DNA from: Isoetes taiwanensis
Taxonomy: Eukaryota > Streptophyta > Lycopodiopsida > Isoetales > Isoetaceae
Length of the DNA: 64,000 nucleotides
Reading direction: 5' to 3'
Assembly: GCA_021234155.1 (NCBI GenBank)
Contig: JAJEKV010000045.1
Span: 6,033,470-6,097,469 of the forward strand
Shown here: one piece after another, positions 1 through 12,152 of the stretch
Position numbering within the stretch: the first letter of the stretch is position 1
How the letters are laid out: each line of letters begins with the position of its first letter
Translations under genes and position numbers: made by a program
Notes under the pieces: generated by a model
What the model was told of the DNA's origin: nothing
What the model saw: the letters and a program-made list of their open reading frames with translations, nothing else
Database searches by the model: none

Positions 1-689
1 GCCATGGCCACCCCGTTAAAACAGTATCAAAAAGAGTACCTTAACTCCGCTTGTTATACAGTTCAAATTTCATATACAAGCAATCAAGATAAGTATAAGG
101 CTGTAACAGAAACACTTTCGCGTCATATATCGATTTAGTAATCAAGATAAGGCGGGTGGTTGCACAGGAATGACTTCTCAGCGTTTCCATATCGATTGAA
201 GTTAAATTCGAGAGTATACTTACTGAATATGAACAGGATAGATATTCCCCACAGAATGCTACAAACGTTCTCGTGAAAGATTAAATCCATTTAAACACTG
301 TAACTACTTGTGCCCGGACGGTGCATGGCAACTGGAAGAAGATTAAGAGCTCTTAAACCTTTTCGTGGTTCCAGGAATGGTAACGGCTGAGGAGCAGCGA
401 GCTTGTTAGGGTTTTCGTTTGGGCAATCCGACACGTATTCTCGCCTTGCCTCCTTCTTAAAACTCCGCCTCGACCTACCCATTAGTTACTGTTTTGAGTT
501 CTGAGCCCAGCTTAGGGTTCCAGCCTTTACCCAGGGTGCGCCTGCAGACATGCAACTAGATGGCTGCCATTATTCTGCCCATCTTCATGAGCACCACAAT
601 ATCACTAATGAAATAGGGTGCCCCAGATTCCGATCGATCAAAGCGAGGCTCAGGGTCTGTTTTAGAATTTTGGCGCCCACAATCACTAG
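1..689. other. No gene recognised
   Basis: AT-leaning sequence with stops in all frames. A 63-codon minus-strand reading frame (291-482) is basic, matches no family I know and has no supporting context. I see nothing else that can be supported here. Confidence 0.5.
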
Positions 690-872
690 TAAGATCACAA
701 GATCATGTGTGCTTTAAGGTAAGATCCGCAAGGTCATGTGTTTAAGGTAAGAGATCCACACAAGATCACGTGTTTTCCACACAAGATCGCTGTGTTTCTC
801 TACACAAGATCATAGATTTTTAAGGTTCTTGTAGCTCCAGTTTCGCCCATCTTCCACACAAGATCGGCAGGA
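690..872. repeat. Degenerate short repeat array (acaagatca-gtgt)
   Basis: A core like cacaagatcacgtgttt recurs about six times at roughly 25-bp spacing, for example near 692, 722, 751, 777, 801 and 853. Copies vary between CATGTG, CACGTG and CTGTG. Several include E-box-like CANNTG sites. No gene follows that I can recognise, so a regulatory role is speculative. Confidence 0.6.
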
Positions 873-2334
873 TCGCACTGCACTCTCTGGAAGGCGGTAG
901 TCTTGAGCTCACCGCATGCAGATCGGCAGTCTTGAGATCGCAGTTCTCGCATCAAGACAGAAGTTTTGTGTTTCAGCGATCTTTGCTCAAAACCTGCCTC
1001 TCTCTTGCTGCCCTCCCTGCTTCTGCCCGGGACTCCCCATGAATGAAAATCGTCTGATTCTTGGGCCAGTCATAGATCATCCCGGCCAGTCACGGCATGG
1101 GATCTCAATTTAAGAATCGAATGTTGTCCAGCCTATTCCTATATCACCCTCCATTTCCATGGCAAACTCGTTACCTTTTGCTATGTGCCCTTGGCTGTAA
1201 CTGTAGGGCTCACTTCCATGATCATGATAATTATACTTCCGCTTACCCCCGAAGGGAAACTGCTCATGGAAAAACGCCTGCGGGCCTTTGGCTAGTTTCT
1301 AAAATGCTCAATTACAGAGGAACGTGATTCTATTATTGTTTACATGAGCTATAGGGCTGGGGATTCGAATAGTTTCAATTGTTGAGGATTGTGCCACCAA
1401 CACAACAATCAATCTCCATTATATTTTAATGATATGGAGTCGAGGCAACATTTGATCAAATCTTCTACATGTTGCATTTCTGCCACCGCCAATCCAACAA
1501 ATCTAATTGGATAAATCAGTAAATCTTGTTACTTGATGAAGAGCCGTATTCCATTACATTAGAAGTTGTGGGCTTTTTGAATAGTGCTCACCAGCTTCAA
1601 ATTTACCAGCAATTATTATTGTCCAATATTGTTTCAAAGTAGGCTCCAATGTCGAGATATGACCAACACAACAACATGTTATGTGGATGGACATTATGGT
1701 TTTAATGACCTTGCCGAGAATGAGACATTAACATAAGACAACTCTGACCGGATAGGATTTGCGCTATAGCTTAGGTTTAATAGCAAAATAAGAAAAAGCA
1801 AAGATCCCCAGGGATATTGGATACGCCATCCGCAAAGATGGGGTGCCTATGATTTTGAAATATTAAATATAGGTCTTTAAAGTTTAGAATATGAACATGA
1901 AGACTCCCGAACCTCTACAAAAATAATTCATTATCCTTAATAAAATGCTTTAACCAATACAAACTGTGGGCCATGCGGCTTATTCTTTCTATTGAATCAG
2001 ATTTTTTTTTTTTCCTTTTTTATAATAACTCATTCAATTATTTCAGGGTATGTCTATGGTCTCAAGAATGGTGTGATTTATGCATCCATATCAAATCCCC
2101 CTAGAACTCCTAGTTACTGTGCTAGCATATTCTGAAACCAGATATGTCTTAGACTATCCCCAATTGGTTGTTCCCCACGACCCAAAGATTTCAAAGCCGC
2201 CAACGGCATCTCAATCTAAACACACTGATGATCATTAAGAAATCATTTTAGAAGAAATTGCATCTTCAATTCCAAAGAGTTAATTCCACAGAAAAGATAC
2301 ATTTCAAGATAAAATTCTCTGTCAAGTTAAAATG
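873..2334. other. No gene recognised
   Basis: Only short reading frames (for example 916-1113 and 1097-1327, plus strand) with no family resemblance. Several T-runs occur (for example near 1990-2010). Nothing further can be supported. Confidence 0.5.
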
Positions 2335-2545
2335 CATCCAAAATGATGTTGAATTAGCTGTTCCCTCAGCTTTTAGGGCACCCATAGAATGCATGCTTTT
2401 GGATTATGTGGAAAACCTTTATAGATCCAAAATGATGTTGATCAAAATGATGGCTCTACGTTCATGTCCCCTCAGCTTTTAGTTTATCTCCATAGAATGT
2501 ATGTAAAGTGAATTATGCCAAAAACCTATAATCTAAAATGATGTT
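2335..2545 (+). repeat. Tandem repeat of about 100 bp, 2-2.5 copies
   Basis: The landmarks tccaaaatgatgttga, ctcagcttttag, ccatagaatg and attatg-aaaacct recur in the same order from 2336, again from 2430, and a third partial start appears near 2535. Copies differ by substitutions and small indels, so the duplication is not recent. The reading frame at 2258-2482 runs through it and is probably a by-product. Confidence 0.75.
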
Positions 2546-3190
2546 GATTATACCTTGGTGACCTAGGGAACATAGGTAAGGGATTATGTGGTAAATTTTA
2601 TGATCCTCGGAAAGTAAAGTCACGTCTTGTGTTGCTCGGGTTACAGTAGAGGGTCCCTGATGTGTACAACCCTGAAATAAGAAATATCATGTATTGCACC
2701 CATGAAAAGCCAAATAGGGTGGAAATCCGTGTAGACTATTCTAGAAATTCAAATAGCAGACATTATTTAGTTGCCCACTTTTTAAGCTTTGAGAATCCTC
2801 CATGGAATAATGTGAGAATAACAATGCATCCTAAATAATGAATATATGTTTTGCGGCTTTGTTCCTCTTGCATGGTAATCTTTTACATGGTAACTTCAAT
2901 CATGTAGATTCTTCATGAATATGGATTGTTTGGTCTTCAAGTGTACTTCACATGTTACCATAAGAACCCATGGAACCGGAAATTCAATTAGAAAGTTGGG
3001 CCAAAATATGTCACAAAGCAACTAGAAACTTCTAACCTCTAGTCAAATGCAATAATACTTTGCAAACACAACAATACTCTAAAGCTATAAACATCAGCCT
3101 TTTGAGAATTTTGTTTTTAGTTTCATTATGTTCAAGTATCAAACACACACCCACGGACATTGAGCAAATGAGTCGAGGTATATATGGCGC
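2546..3190. other. No gene recognised
   Basis: AT-rich sequence with no long reading frame in any of the six frames and no recognisable motif. It precedes the 50-bp LINE insertion at 3203. Confidence 0.5.
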
Positions 3191-3202
3191 TAATGCAATT
3201 TT

Positions 3203-3252
3203 TTTTTGAAGAACCTGTGTCATCAATATATTAAAAGAATGGTAAGTAATAA
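3203..3252 (-). mobile_element. Ultra-short 5'-truncated LINE insertion (50 bp)
   Basis: Read on the minus strand this is only the last ~45 bp of an L1-type LINE plus its A-tail. It contains accattcttttaatatattg and gatgacacag, followed by TTCAAAA. The same 3' end occurs in the full-length LINE ending at 12138, so both belong to one family. A 12-bp direct repeat, taatgcaatttt, flanks it at 3191-3202 and 3253-3264, as expected of target-primed reverse transcription. The exact edges depend on how the T-run is divided between tail and TSD. Confidence 0.8.
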
Positions 3253-3447
3253 TAATGCAATTTTGAAGATGTCCTTCATGGTTTTACAAACAATTTCTGT
3301 TGTTCAAACTTTTGCTAAGGACTCGCCCATCGACAAAGATCTTCCTAGGAGGTGAAATATTGGTACACTTTCGAGAGAGGAAGAACGCTGAATAGTTGAC
3401 CTTGACCTTATCACACTGCAATTTATCCCCAATTTTCTATGATTTTT

Positions 3448-4112
3448 TTTTTTTTTTTAGAACGTGTTTTACTTCATATTATACACTCAAACTTCTATTA
3501 CAAAGTACTTCCAGAAGTAAGGAATGTCCCTAAAGCATCAATCACTTTTAGATGATCACTCCATATTGAATTTTAATAATGATCCAGGCCAATTGGAGAT
3601 CTGAAAGCAATTATACAACTTCTGCAATTTCTTGAAGCACACCTCTGAGAAGAAATCGCTTATCATAAAAGACCTTTCTTAAGCCTTTGCTTCCATACAC
3701 TCCATATTAGCCAAGACTTTGCCATGTGAAATGCAATCCTTTTTAGAAGCAATCCACTGATTTGGATAAATACCCAAAAGAAAGTCTTGACTATCCAAAG
3801 ATACTCCAAAAAGAGAATGCAGCCGAGGGACCTAAGACTACTCACCAAGCACACAAATATAAACGTACAAATTTCAATGCACCGCCACACATTGGGCAAA
3901 GTGGGCTTACTCTTTTAAAGCGATGGAACCATCTCATTAACTCTTAAGAGCGATGAATCACACGCCAAAGTAGAACATTTACCTTTGAGGATTATATTTA
4001 GACCAAACAAGGTTCCGATGGTTGCCATTGAGAAAGGCAAAGTCATGTAAGTGCCATTTTTAGAAGGTGATAAAGTATTTGAGGAGGTAAGCAATCTGTA
4101 GCAATCTGTAGT
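3448..4112 (-). mobile_element. 5'-truncated LINE (665 bp) with 16-bp TSD
   Basis: The minus-strand copy ends in an A-tail, seen as a T-run at 3448-3458. The flanks attttctatgattttt at 3432-3447 and 4113-4128 match perfectly over 16 bp. The body carries the extreme C-terminus of a LINE ORF2, the zf-RVT region. Its 3' end differs from the LINE family at 6531-12138, so it is a separate lineage. A small duplication of gcaatctgta (4091-4110) lies next to the 5' junction. Confidence 0.85.
3663..4112 (-). pseudogene. LINE ORF2 C-terminal (zf-RVT) fragment
   Basis: Reading down the minus strand, one frame gives a stretch ending SSLLRVNEMVPSL, typical of the segment before the cysteine cluster of plant L1 reverse transcriptases. 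A second frame has a CPMC-like pair. The last part contains FHMAKSWLIWSVWKQRLKK, the usual W-I-W-x-x-R block near the end of ORF2. At least one frameshift separates these parts. No reverse transcriptase catalytic motif is present because the insertion is 5'-truncated. It cannot encode a working protein. Confidence 0.75.
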
Positions 4113-4128
4113 ATTTTCTATGATTTTT

Positions 4129-6465
4129 GCGTAGAATAGATGCCTCAAATAACAAAAGTTGGTCCACTTAAAATGACCGAAGGAATTAAACGACAAAGAC
4201 AATGCAATGCATGCACTGCATTCCTTTCTGAATTGAAAACAAACAGAAGGAATTATGATGGCAAAGACAATGCAACATCAGAGTAAGGCTGTAGAGTGTA
4301 GAACTTCGATCTGCCTTGAGTTGGCCTTGGGCTTTCTCTCATTAATTCCACTTGAGTTTTTTTGCTTTGAAGAGATATTGCTTGCATCTAGCAGCTTCAT
4401 TTATTCCCCAATACTTCCCATTCAGCTCATTCTGTAATAGGCATATATACCACATTTTTTAGTGGAGAAGCATAGGCAATTTGACACAGATATTCATACC
4501 CAAGTTTTGGAACTGGTACAACTTTGTTGCAGAAATATCATGGTGACCAAGGCAAGTAGGAAGGATGCGTTTCATGCTTTCTAATTCTGCCTCCACCAGA
4601 ATGGTACTAACAAATCTTCAATTGAAGCAAGGTGGTGTTAGAGAGCAGTGCTATCTTCAAGTTCTTCCCTACAACCTGATGTAGCATCCATTGCAATGGA
4701 GAATCTCAAAAGGGCAAACAAAATTCCACTCGAGAATATTTCTTTGATCCTAGGAAGAAGAAGAACAATGCACCTTTAAGAGAAAAATAATATCTTCGTT
4801 TGTAGGATTTTAAGAACACAAAACACAGAGTTTATGTTAAACACCCATATTTCTAGATACTTTCTGACATAACCATCTAACTAACAAACTTTTCATCCAA
4901 TACAGACCTACGGTAAACACTTATAATGCATGCAAAAGCAGAACATGAAGTTGGATAACATTCTTCATATGGACATGGTGAATATGTGCCCTAGCCATGG
5001 CTGCTCTAATAATTCTCCACATCTATTCGATATTAAATCTTCGAAATAGGCCCTCTTTTGACAATTTGTTAAAACACCCCAGAGGGTATATGTCAATCAG
5101 GTGTAAACATACTCTTCCAAATATCTCTATTTGATAAAAAATCCAACTATGGATACAATCGATCGATACCCAATCTTTGCCATGCAAAGCTCCATATTGT
5201 CGGCCAGATCTCACATTATTTTTCCTTATAATTTTTTAAGTTTAAAGATGGTGAAGGAAAATACCTTATACAATCGCCAGAGTTTGATGTTTTCCATAGA
5301 TCCGGTGAAGATCATTAAATAAAACAACAGAAACCGCCTAAAACTGCCTCCACTAGGTACCATAGCTAAAGCTTTGATGAGCGACGAGCAACCTTTCAAG
5401 GGTTCTCAAGCAAGTGACGGCAGACGCCATCGAAATGTTTTTGCATGACAAAGGCAATAAAAGCAAAGTAAGAAGAAGGAAACCGGGCGGAGTCATAGCG
5501 TAAGCTTTAGCCCTCAAAAATTTGGTAGAAATTTCATATGAACCTCCTGAGAACTAAGCTTTTGCCCTCAATGAACTAGGTTTTTTAGTAGATGGCTCCT
5601 TGCATAAGGTGTAATAAACCCTCTTATCGACCCATCTCTTCAAATGTGGAATACGACACCCATCACCGCATTATCTCTGGGTATTCATGGAAACCAAATA
5701 AAGAATAGTCCACTAAGGCCTCAGATTCAATCAGTGAAAACTCTCGCACCTATGAAAAAAAGAGCTATCCGACCCGGACTAAATCTATCGATCACAATTG
5801 TAGCTCTCGTTGATGGTTATCGGCTGCGGTCAATAGCTAGGGAGGCCGGAAGACAAATCTGCCATAGCCAGAGCAGAGCAAATAGACCCAAGGATTGCTT
5901 GCAGAGCAAGAAAGGGGGAACCATGACGTCACATGCTAACATTAGCTTTTTTTCCAGGTGTCACGTGTAGGTTTTTCTTGCATCAAACAAAATAGAAAAA
6001 CACAGAAAAGGAACATGACTTATATATGCCTAATACTTTTATAAAACTTAAATGAATCTATTGTTTTATTTCTCTTCTACCTATTTTCCCTGGTTTGCAT
6101 TTGATGAGGTTATTCAATAACTTTTTTCTGTTATCGCCATTGAGATTCATTTTTTGACTTAAAATCTAGAGGTCATTAATGTTCCTCAGATATTAGTCCA
6201 AGAATTCCTCTTCATCTCCATATTATTTAATACATGTGTTCTTATCCCATGGTTTTTTAACTAAACTTTTGTTGCTTTAAGTTTTCATTTCCTTTACATC
6301 TATCTTCCATTTATTATTAATCTTTGACCCTTCTCAAGGCTTGGATAGGACGTTGCACCTAATCTTATTTAAGGTCATTGCATTTTCAAAAGCTTTTATT
6401 CCAAAAGGAATCTTAAGTCTTAAATCTCTGCTTTTAGTCTTAGGTGGTATATTTTAGGCTTTTGG
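4129..6465. other. No gene recognised
   Basis: Low coding potential. A 33-bp direct repeat around ggaatta-gacaaagacaatgcaa occurs near 4180 and 4251. A 108-codon plus-strand frame (5644-5970) has ordinary composition but no family resemblance and no visible splice context, so I do not call it a gene. From 5980 the sequence becomes strongly AT-rich. Confidence 0.5.
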
Positions 6466-6497
6466 GTTTTATTTTATTTTATTTTATTTTATTATTA
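6466..6497. repeat. (TTTTA)n microsatellite
   Basis: About six consecutive pentamer units of the TTTTA type, 20 bp upstream of the LINE target site. Such A/T-rich tracts are common neighbours of LINE insertions. Confidence 0.85.
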
Positions 6498-6516
6498 AGT
6501 CCAAAGATTGTGTCAT

Positions 6517-6530
6517 AAAGACCTACATAG
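6517..6530 (+). repeat. Target-site duplication, left copy
   Basis: aaagacctacatag directly precedes the LINE and is repeated perfectly at 12139-12152 after its A-tail. Confidence 0.9.
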
Positions 6531-7049
6531 TAGGTTGAAAAAAGCCGTTCAGAGCTCTTCCGAGGTGTATAGCATCACTGCTTTGCATGTGGCTTGTTGC
6601 CTAAAGACCCGATTCCACTAGTTCTGGATGTCATGTCCCCGCCAGATAGGCCGATGGGGGATCGATTGATCCTCATGGCTTGGGGCTGAAGCCAAGGGAG
6701 ATGGCAAGGAGGAAGAATCCTCCAAAGAAAGGAGAAGGGCGCGGGTCTCGGCATGCATGAAGAGGCGGGCTGTAGGAAAGTGGCATGCAATTGGTGGCGA
6801 GATGAGGGAGCTCTTGGAATCCCCTTTGGTTGAGATATGTGGATTGCTCTTCCTCTCAATATAATTCGAGACCCCAGTGGGTGTGTTTTTGGAGACTCCG
6901 GGATCTTGATCCCATCAAGCATGCCCCTTTAGAAACTGGATGCGGATGCCCTCTTCCCACGGTGCTTGGGAAGGGATCACTTGTCGGGTGATCGCCCTCT
7001 TCTAGGGTGCATGTAGTCGATGTGCCTCTGGGGTGCCCCGAATACCTCT

Positions 7050-8340
7050 CGGGGTGCGGGCGGCAGCTAACTCTGTCTTGGGCGCCTTTGCAGAGCAATG
7101 ACACCATTGCTTCGCATCCTCTCGGCGGGGTTTTCAGATTGGATCAAGTGCAAAGCTCGGAGTATAGGACCCCCTTGTTCAAGAGGCTCTAAAATTTGTA
7201 GAGGATCATCACTTTCTGTTGACTGTGGCAGACTCTTCCGAGACTCCATGGATAGATATTGATCATACGGGCATGTTCGGACCATTGAGAATCTAGTTTC
7301 ATTTGCGGTATCGGGCTACTTCACGGGTTACATATTGGACACGAGGAGGTTTAGATCTTAAACTTGCCCACATCCGGAAGTCGGATTGGTTTGCCTAGGT
7401 ATCACTCTGAAATTCCTACCAAATAATTTCTTCACAATCATGTTTGAGGTTTGAGTCTTCCATGCGACAATTGGTTAGTCGGGGATGGATACTTTGGGTG
7501 AATCTTATGTATTGTATCAGTATTATACTCCGCAATGTCCACCATTCTTTGGCAAATTTAAAATCCCGTGTTGATTCAGTTCGTGGATCTTCCTCCTCGA
7601 TCCGATGGTGCCTGATTTCTTGGTTTCTATGGCTAATGGCACGGGTGTATATTTGCACATTCTATTATCTGAGGTCCCAAGATGCGTGTTGCTCGCTTTG
7701 CTGCGGCTGCGTACCCACTTCTCTTCCGGTGCATAGTGGTCCCTGGCATTTTCTCTTCCGATTGAAGCTTTTGAATGGCTCTGAGATTCGTCGGATGTTT
7801 CCATCTATATATTGTGCTACCATCCCACCACGGTGATGATCCTGGTGCTTATGATGTGGTAGGGGTTGCGGGTGCTTATGCGTTGGGTTTGGGATTTCTC
7901 TGTTCCTGAGGCAACAGGCAGAGGACTCCATGGTGTAGTGAGTGGAGTTGGACGAGGTGGTGTGGGACGAGGCTGGGGCAGGCTTGCTGCTGGCCGCCCA
8001 TTGGATGGCGGGGCTAGGGGACGTGGTGGCTCGGGGAGGGCTCGGATGATTTGGTTGTGGCTAGGTCCGGGGCGGGGTTGTGGGAGGGAAATTTGGTGAT
8101 CTGCTGGGGATGTCCCGAGAGCGATGTCTTTGGGCATGAGGTGGGCTGGAGCAGCTCGATTGGAGGTAGAGACTAGTGTGACCCATGACTCTATGGAGGT
8201 GCCTGGGGGACTTCCAACACGTGTTGGAAGTGGAATGTCACGTAGAGCAGGTATGGGTCACATTGTTGTGATTAATCCTCCGGCTCTATATGATGACTCG
8301 TGGGTGGGCCGATGGCCCGGTGGGTAGGCATGTGGGGCTG
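7050..8340 (+). pseudogene. LINE ORF1 remnant
   Basis: The position between the 5' UTR and ORF2 is that of the L1 ORF1 nucleic-acid-binding protein. The translation is broken into several frames. The clearest part (7866-8099) is Gly/Arg-rich with repeated GRG and GGxGRG runs, as seen toward the C-terminus of plant ORF1 proteins. A frame at 8124-8327 continues it. I could not find a clear CCHC knuckle. Boundaries are approximate. Confidence 0.5.
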
Positions 8341-8358
8341 GACACTTCTCCTTCCGGG

Positions 8359-11300
8359 ATGAATAGGTCGATCCTTAGTTGGATAATGTCGCGGAAAGTC
8401 CTCTAGTAGTAAGAGGGCTCGTGTTTCTTTGGCACTTTGGCGGTTCCCCTGATATTATTTGCATTCGGGGAGCATAATTGTCCGCGGGGGTGATATGTCG
8501 AGCTCATGAATATGGTTGGTAGGCGGTTGCCCCTATTGCTTCTTCTTCCGGACTAGTGGGGGTACTCTTATTGCTTGGAGGATGGATGCGGTGTCAAACA
8601 CTCTGCGGCATGTGAGGTTTGCCTGGTGGGCAATAATTAAGTGGTTGGAGGAGGGAAAGAATGGGGGATTGTTAATGTTTATGCCCCTAATCAGCCTTCG
8701 GGTAGGTGCTTTATGGGGCCTGATCGAGGAATAAGTTCTGAGCCCTTGATGGATTGCGTGTCACTTGGTTCTTTGTTAGGGAACTTCAATATGGTAGAGC
8801 GAGTAGAAGATCGCTCTGGTTTTGGAATCCGAGGTTGTGCATGGGTTTGAGAGGAACCGTGGTCTTTGTTTGTTGGGGATTTGGCCTTGGTTGAGGTCCA
8901 CGGAGACTTGTCTTTCACCTATTGTAATAGGCCCGATTGGTGCGGGCGGGCATATGCTACATGACCGGTGCTATGCTCCCCATGCGCACTTGGATGGTGT
9001 GCCCTCTTTGTGCCATTTCTGATCATTACCCTCAAGTTTTGTCCATCAAAGGTGCGGTTGCCTCCTGGCCCTCTAGGGCGGTGTTACGCTTTGAACACCC
9101 TACTTACAGGCGTCTGGATTTCCCGCCAGTGCGGGGAGTTGTGGCTTGATACCTTTTCATCTCTCAAGGGTATGTGCGGTATGGTGGCCCCGTTGGCGTG
9201 GTGAAGCATTTTGCCAAGGTCTTTGGTAGGCGTGTGCGGCGAGGAGAGCGGCATGGTTGCATGGTTTCTATCGAGGAGTTGAAGATTCGAAGACCGCTTT
9301 CGATGACATTAGGGAGAATGCGGTCTCGCAGTATTGTTGCTCTCGGCGGGTTAAAGTCACGAGGCACGTGTGAAGGCAACCCTTACCTGGTTGAAGGAGG
9401 GGGATACAAGTTCGTCGGTGTTCTTCGAGCAGCTAGGCAGCGGCGATATGCAACATCTATGGCGTCCCTTTGCACGATGGCGGGACTTTGGAGGATCCCT
9501 CCGCTGATTTGCAGAGGTACATGCATGCTCATTTCTCAAAGTCTTTTCGCCTGGCCTGCTCTTCCCCCTATGGCGGGAGCTGCGGGGAGCTTGTTTTGGG
9601 AGTTGTTAAGCCATCTATTACGCCTCACCGTGAGAGCTTGGAGTAGGACCTCTCGAAGAGGATTTAGCGAGGCATGTATGTGCATGGCCAAGGATAAATG
9701 TCCCAGGCTGGATGGCATCCCCTGTGGGGTTCCTTGAGACTTATTGGGAGTGGGCTGAGTGAGTCTGCATTATCGTGTGTATCTTGAATTCTTTGCCGTC
9801 TTCTCAAATGGATTGGATCTTGAATACCACATGCATTTTCTTGATTTCTAAGGTTAAGCGACCTTCTACTATTAATGATTGGAGGCCTATCTCCTTGTTG
9901 TCCTCGTGTATAAGATTATTGTGAAAGCCCCGGCGAGAGAAGTTGAAGCGGTGTTGACTTCTTCCATTAGTAAGGTGAAGTCCGGTTTTGTCCCCAGGAG
10001 GAATATTTTGACTAATGTTGCCGCAGCTTATGAGGGCCTTTATTGGGCGGGAGAACAGTCAAGGCATTGCCTATCTTAAGCTTGACTTTGCCAAAAGCTT
10101 ATGATAATGTCCATTGGGAGTTCTTATGCGCCATGATGTTAGCGTTGGGCTGTGGTCCACACTTTTACAGACAATCATGAAGCTGCATAGGTCGGCCGAC
10201 GGGCTACGGTGGTGTGCCGGGGTGAACCCTCCGCCTTTTTCTCCTTAGGCAAAGGGTGCATCGGGGTGCCCTTTGGCGCCGTTTTGTTTACGATTGTGGC
10301 GGAGGCACTCTCAATTGTTTTTTGTTTTGCGGAGAAGGGGTGGCCGGATGGGCTTCGGATGCGAGGATGGTAGCCAGCAGATTATTAACCAGGTTGCCGA
10401 TGACACTTTCCTCTTCTTGGTGGCAGAAGAGAGGAATTTGCGGAATGTGAAGGGTTTGCTGGATACTTTCTCCTTGGCCTCGGGCATTCTTCTGAATTGG
10501 GGTAAGTGCTCCGCATTAGCCCAGCTGACTCCGCCTCCCACTTGTTTGGCTCTATTCCCTTGGAAGGTGCTTCCAGGTAATGTGTGTACTAGGCTGTTGC
10601 GTATTCCCTTTGGAGGGGATGTTTCCATGGGGAGGGTGTGGGATGAGATTTTGCAGGGGTTGCAGCAACACCTCAATTGGTGGAAGGGTATCAAGTTGTC
10701 CTTGGCAGGTAGGATCACAATTGCCAAGTCAGTACTTTGTAGCACTCATGTGTATACATCATCTGCGATGTTAGCTCCTGAGGGTAAGATACAAGCTTTG
10801 GATAAGATTGTTTGAAATTTTGTGTGGGGCGGGGATGATGAAGGGGCGGTTGTTAAAGTGGCTTGGTGGAAGTGTCTCCGCCCCTGGAGGATGGGGGCTT
10901 GGCCATTTTGGATTTGGCACTGCATAGTAAGGTGTTGGTCTCCAAGTTTGTTTGGAGCATTCTGCAGGATGGAGCATCTTCTTCTGGTGCGGCACTGTTG
11001 TTGCAGTCTCTTCGCCATTGTATGGCATTTTGGAAGCCGTCTGTGCATGTGGAGTTGCCCTGGGCACTGTTGTATGGTCTCCGGCCTTTCCCACATGCAT
11101 CCCCTTTTCTCACGGGGGCTCTACCCCCTGCGCACTTGCCCTTGGCTGCCACTGTGCATGCTCGGACGCAGGCCCGTTGGAGACGAGCTGCTGTGCTCAC
11201 CTTGGAGGATTGGTATTGGGGTGGTCAGCTAGCCCATTGGAGTTCTTCGAGCTTCGCTTTACCTGACAGGCGTGGATCGAGCTATCACGGGAACAAGTGG

Positions 11301-11936
11301 CGGGGGAGTATTCTCGCTACACATACCTATAGTCCCTCGGGATGATGTGGTGGTGCGGGTTTGGAAGGTTTATCCGGATGTTGTGTCTTCTTGTTTTGTG
11401 CGGTCTTGTTCTTGGGGTGCGGCTATTCATGACATCTTGCTCCCTTCGAACCAAGCGGTCTCTGCAGCTTCCGGGTTCTCGATGGCTCTCGGTTTGGATG
11501 TGGACATGGAGCTCACTTCCCCCACCAAAGGTTAGGATGCTTCTGTGGCAGGTGGTGCACGTATATCGGGGTGAATGCCCTTGTGAGTCGGTTTAGGCGG
11601 TATGAGCACTCTCTGCCCTTGTTGTGACCTTCATCATGAGGCTGTGGAGCATTGTGCGGTTTTATGCCCTCACTTGCGGTACTGCACCCGGATTGGGTTA
11701 GGGCTCTGTTTGAGATGAGATTGACTAGCCCGGTGATTCTTTCGCTCATGTGTATCGGTGCTTGGCGCTCTTGTGGCGGCAAGCCTTGCATCGTGTGTGG
11801 CTTGGTTGGTGTGGCTGATTTGGAAGCGGCGGTGGTTGTGGATCTTCGGGGGATTCAGGCTGACTGCAGCCTCTCGATTCCTCTTCGGTACAAGCTATTT
11901 CAAAGCTTTCTGGTGTTCTCGGGATTAGTAGAGTAG
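8359..11936 (+). pseudogene. LINE ORF2 (endonuclease + reverse transcriptase) pseudogene
   Basis: The ATG at 8359 begins MNRSILSW, the usual start of the apurinic-type endonuclease. Endonuclease landmarks follow in order: SGGTLIAW (8550s), IVNVYAPNQPSG (8665-8700), GNFNMVERVEDRSGFG (8780-8830) and a DHYP block (~9023). The reverse transcriptase shows KSGFVPRRNILTN (9980-10020), a broken LDFAK-YDNVHWEF block (~10080-10125) and the catalytic ADDTFLFL box (10398-10420). LAGRITIAKSVL (10705-10740) marks the thumb and connection. The 3.58-kb span suits a ~1190-residue protein. At least ten frame changes or stops interrupt it, so it is dead. It would act in target-primed reverse transcription of its own RNA. 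Confidence 0.88.
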
Positions 11937-12138
11937 AAGTTTTCCATTTAGCGGGACTTCTTGGGTGTTGTAGATGGTGATGGTCGATTTGTATAGCAGT
12001 AGAGTTGCAGTTTTTCTGTGATTTTGTTGTGGAGTGTCGAGGTATCGCTGTCTCTTTGGGGCAGTTCTCCTTCCTCCTCACTTGCTTTGTAACATTACCA
12101 TTCTTTTAATATATTGATGACACAGTCCTTCAAAAAAA

Positions 12139-12152
12139 AAAGACCTACATAG
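12139..12152 (+). repeat. Target-site duplication, right copy
   Basis: aaagacctacatag, identical to 6517-6530. The leading A bases could also belong to the A-tail. Confidence 0.9.

Larger units (their letters stand above)
6531..12138 (+). mobile_element. Full-length L1-type LINE (5.6 kb), decayed
   Basis: A non-LTR retrotransposon bounded by a perfect 14-bp TSD. Its total length, two-ORF order (ORF1, then endonuclease-reverse transcriptase ORF2) and 3' end (ttgatgacacagtccttc then An) fit plant L1 elements. Both ORFs carry many frameshifts and stops, so it is non-autonomous today. Base composition is clearly GC-richer than the flanks, especially 7000-11900. The 50-bp fragment at 3203-3252 shares its 3' end, showing the family has been active more than once locally. 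Confidence 0.93.

Noticed and set aside
5644-5970. 108-codon plus-strand frame
   Set aside because: No family resemblance, no promoter or splice support, ordinary chance length for 64 kb.
8690-11200. Long antisense frames over the LINE (for example 10311-10745 and 10746-11100 minus)
   Set aside because: Mirror frames of GC-rich ORF2 sequence; the sense strand carries the endonuclease and RT motifs.
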